Assembly (NCBI GenBank): GCA_963575745.1
Contig: CAUYUJ010021678.1
Coordinates: 47,501 to 111,500 of the forward strand
Length of the DNA stretch: 64,000 bases
Origin: Prorocentrum cordatum
Lineage: Eukaryota; Sar; Dinophyceae; Prorocentrales; Prorocentraceae
Direction: 5' to 3'
Part shown: positions 63,958 to 64,000 of the stretch, piece after piece
Layout of the letters: the number at the start of each line of letters is the position of its first letter
How positions within the stretch are numbered: the first letter of the stretch is position 1
The notes under the pieces: model-generated
The model's input: only the letters and a program-made list of their open reading frames with translations
Told to the model about the DNA's origin: nothing
Database searches by the model: none
Position numbers and translations under genes: made by a program

Positions 63958-64000
63958 CTCCTCCTCCTGTTCTTCCTCCTGCTCCTCCTCCTCCTCCTCC
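63957..64000. repeat. CCT tract at window end
   Basis: TCCTCCTCCTGTTCTTCCTC and (CTC)n continuing past the window. Confidence 0.95.

Overview
This is about 64 kb of nuclear DNA that I read as dinoflagellate. The base composition is GC-rich, gene density is very low, and most of the window is short tandem, dispersed and inverted repeats. Three sequences that look like dinoflagellate families carry the identification: a long non-LTR retrotransposon (LINE) polyprotein, a decayed member of a transposase-like family with a DWLHAVDLG motif, and a Lys-Arg-Pro-Ala-rich ('KRPAAA') protein. The family matches rest on memory of related proteins, not on a search. No spliced-leader relic, rRNA, convincing tRNA or CRISPR array was seen. 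The species is not determinable; a large-genome core dinoflagellate is likely. Region 0.85-12.55 kb is the most coherent block. A 22-nt inverted repeat (851-872 and 12530-12551, 21/22 matching) brackets a small helical ORF, a KRPAAA-type gene in the same frame beyond a stop codon, a low-complexity nuclear-type protein gene split at an 18-G run, and a broken transposase-like gene of several exons. Six copies of a short palindrome (consensus CCCTCCTGCACAGGAGGG) sit between or inside these coding pieces and I saw no full copy elsewhere in the window. I treat the block as a possible large mobile element or introner-rich locus. Region 12.6-46 kb is almost entirely repeats: a ~104-bp tandem array (13.1-13.7 kb), nested segmental duplications around 73-bp units (14.8-17.4 kb), a 415-bp (CTA)n tract, a three-copy dispersed element with an Asp-rich (or, antisense, Ile/Val-rich) frame, several copies of an AAGACGGCCC/CTTGGGCCGT family in both orientations, hairpin-bearing CAA-rich elements, and minisatellites of several kinds. 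Only weak exon candidates occur there. Region 45.3-52.4 kb holds a LINE on the minus strand (45955-50768: apurinic-type endonuclease, reverse transcriptase, zinc fingers, C-terminal domain), disrupted by at least three apparent frameshifts. It sits between arrays of one inverted-repeat family (45.3-45.7 and 51.2-52.3 kb). Region 52.4-64 kb is mostly repeats, but contains the clearest host gene: the C-terminal part of a tankyrase-like poly(ADP-ribose) polymerase catalytic domain on the minus strand, in two exons joined by an apparent GC-AG intron of 1069 bp. The genes form no operon or shared pathway. Mobile-element decay, repeat expansion and palindrome spread account for most of the layout.
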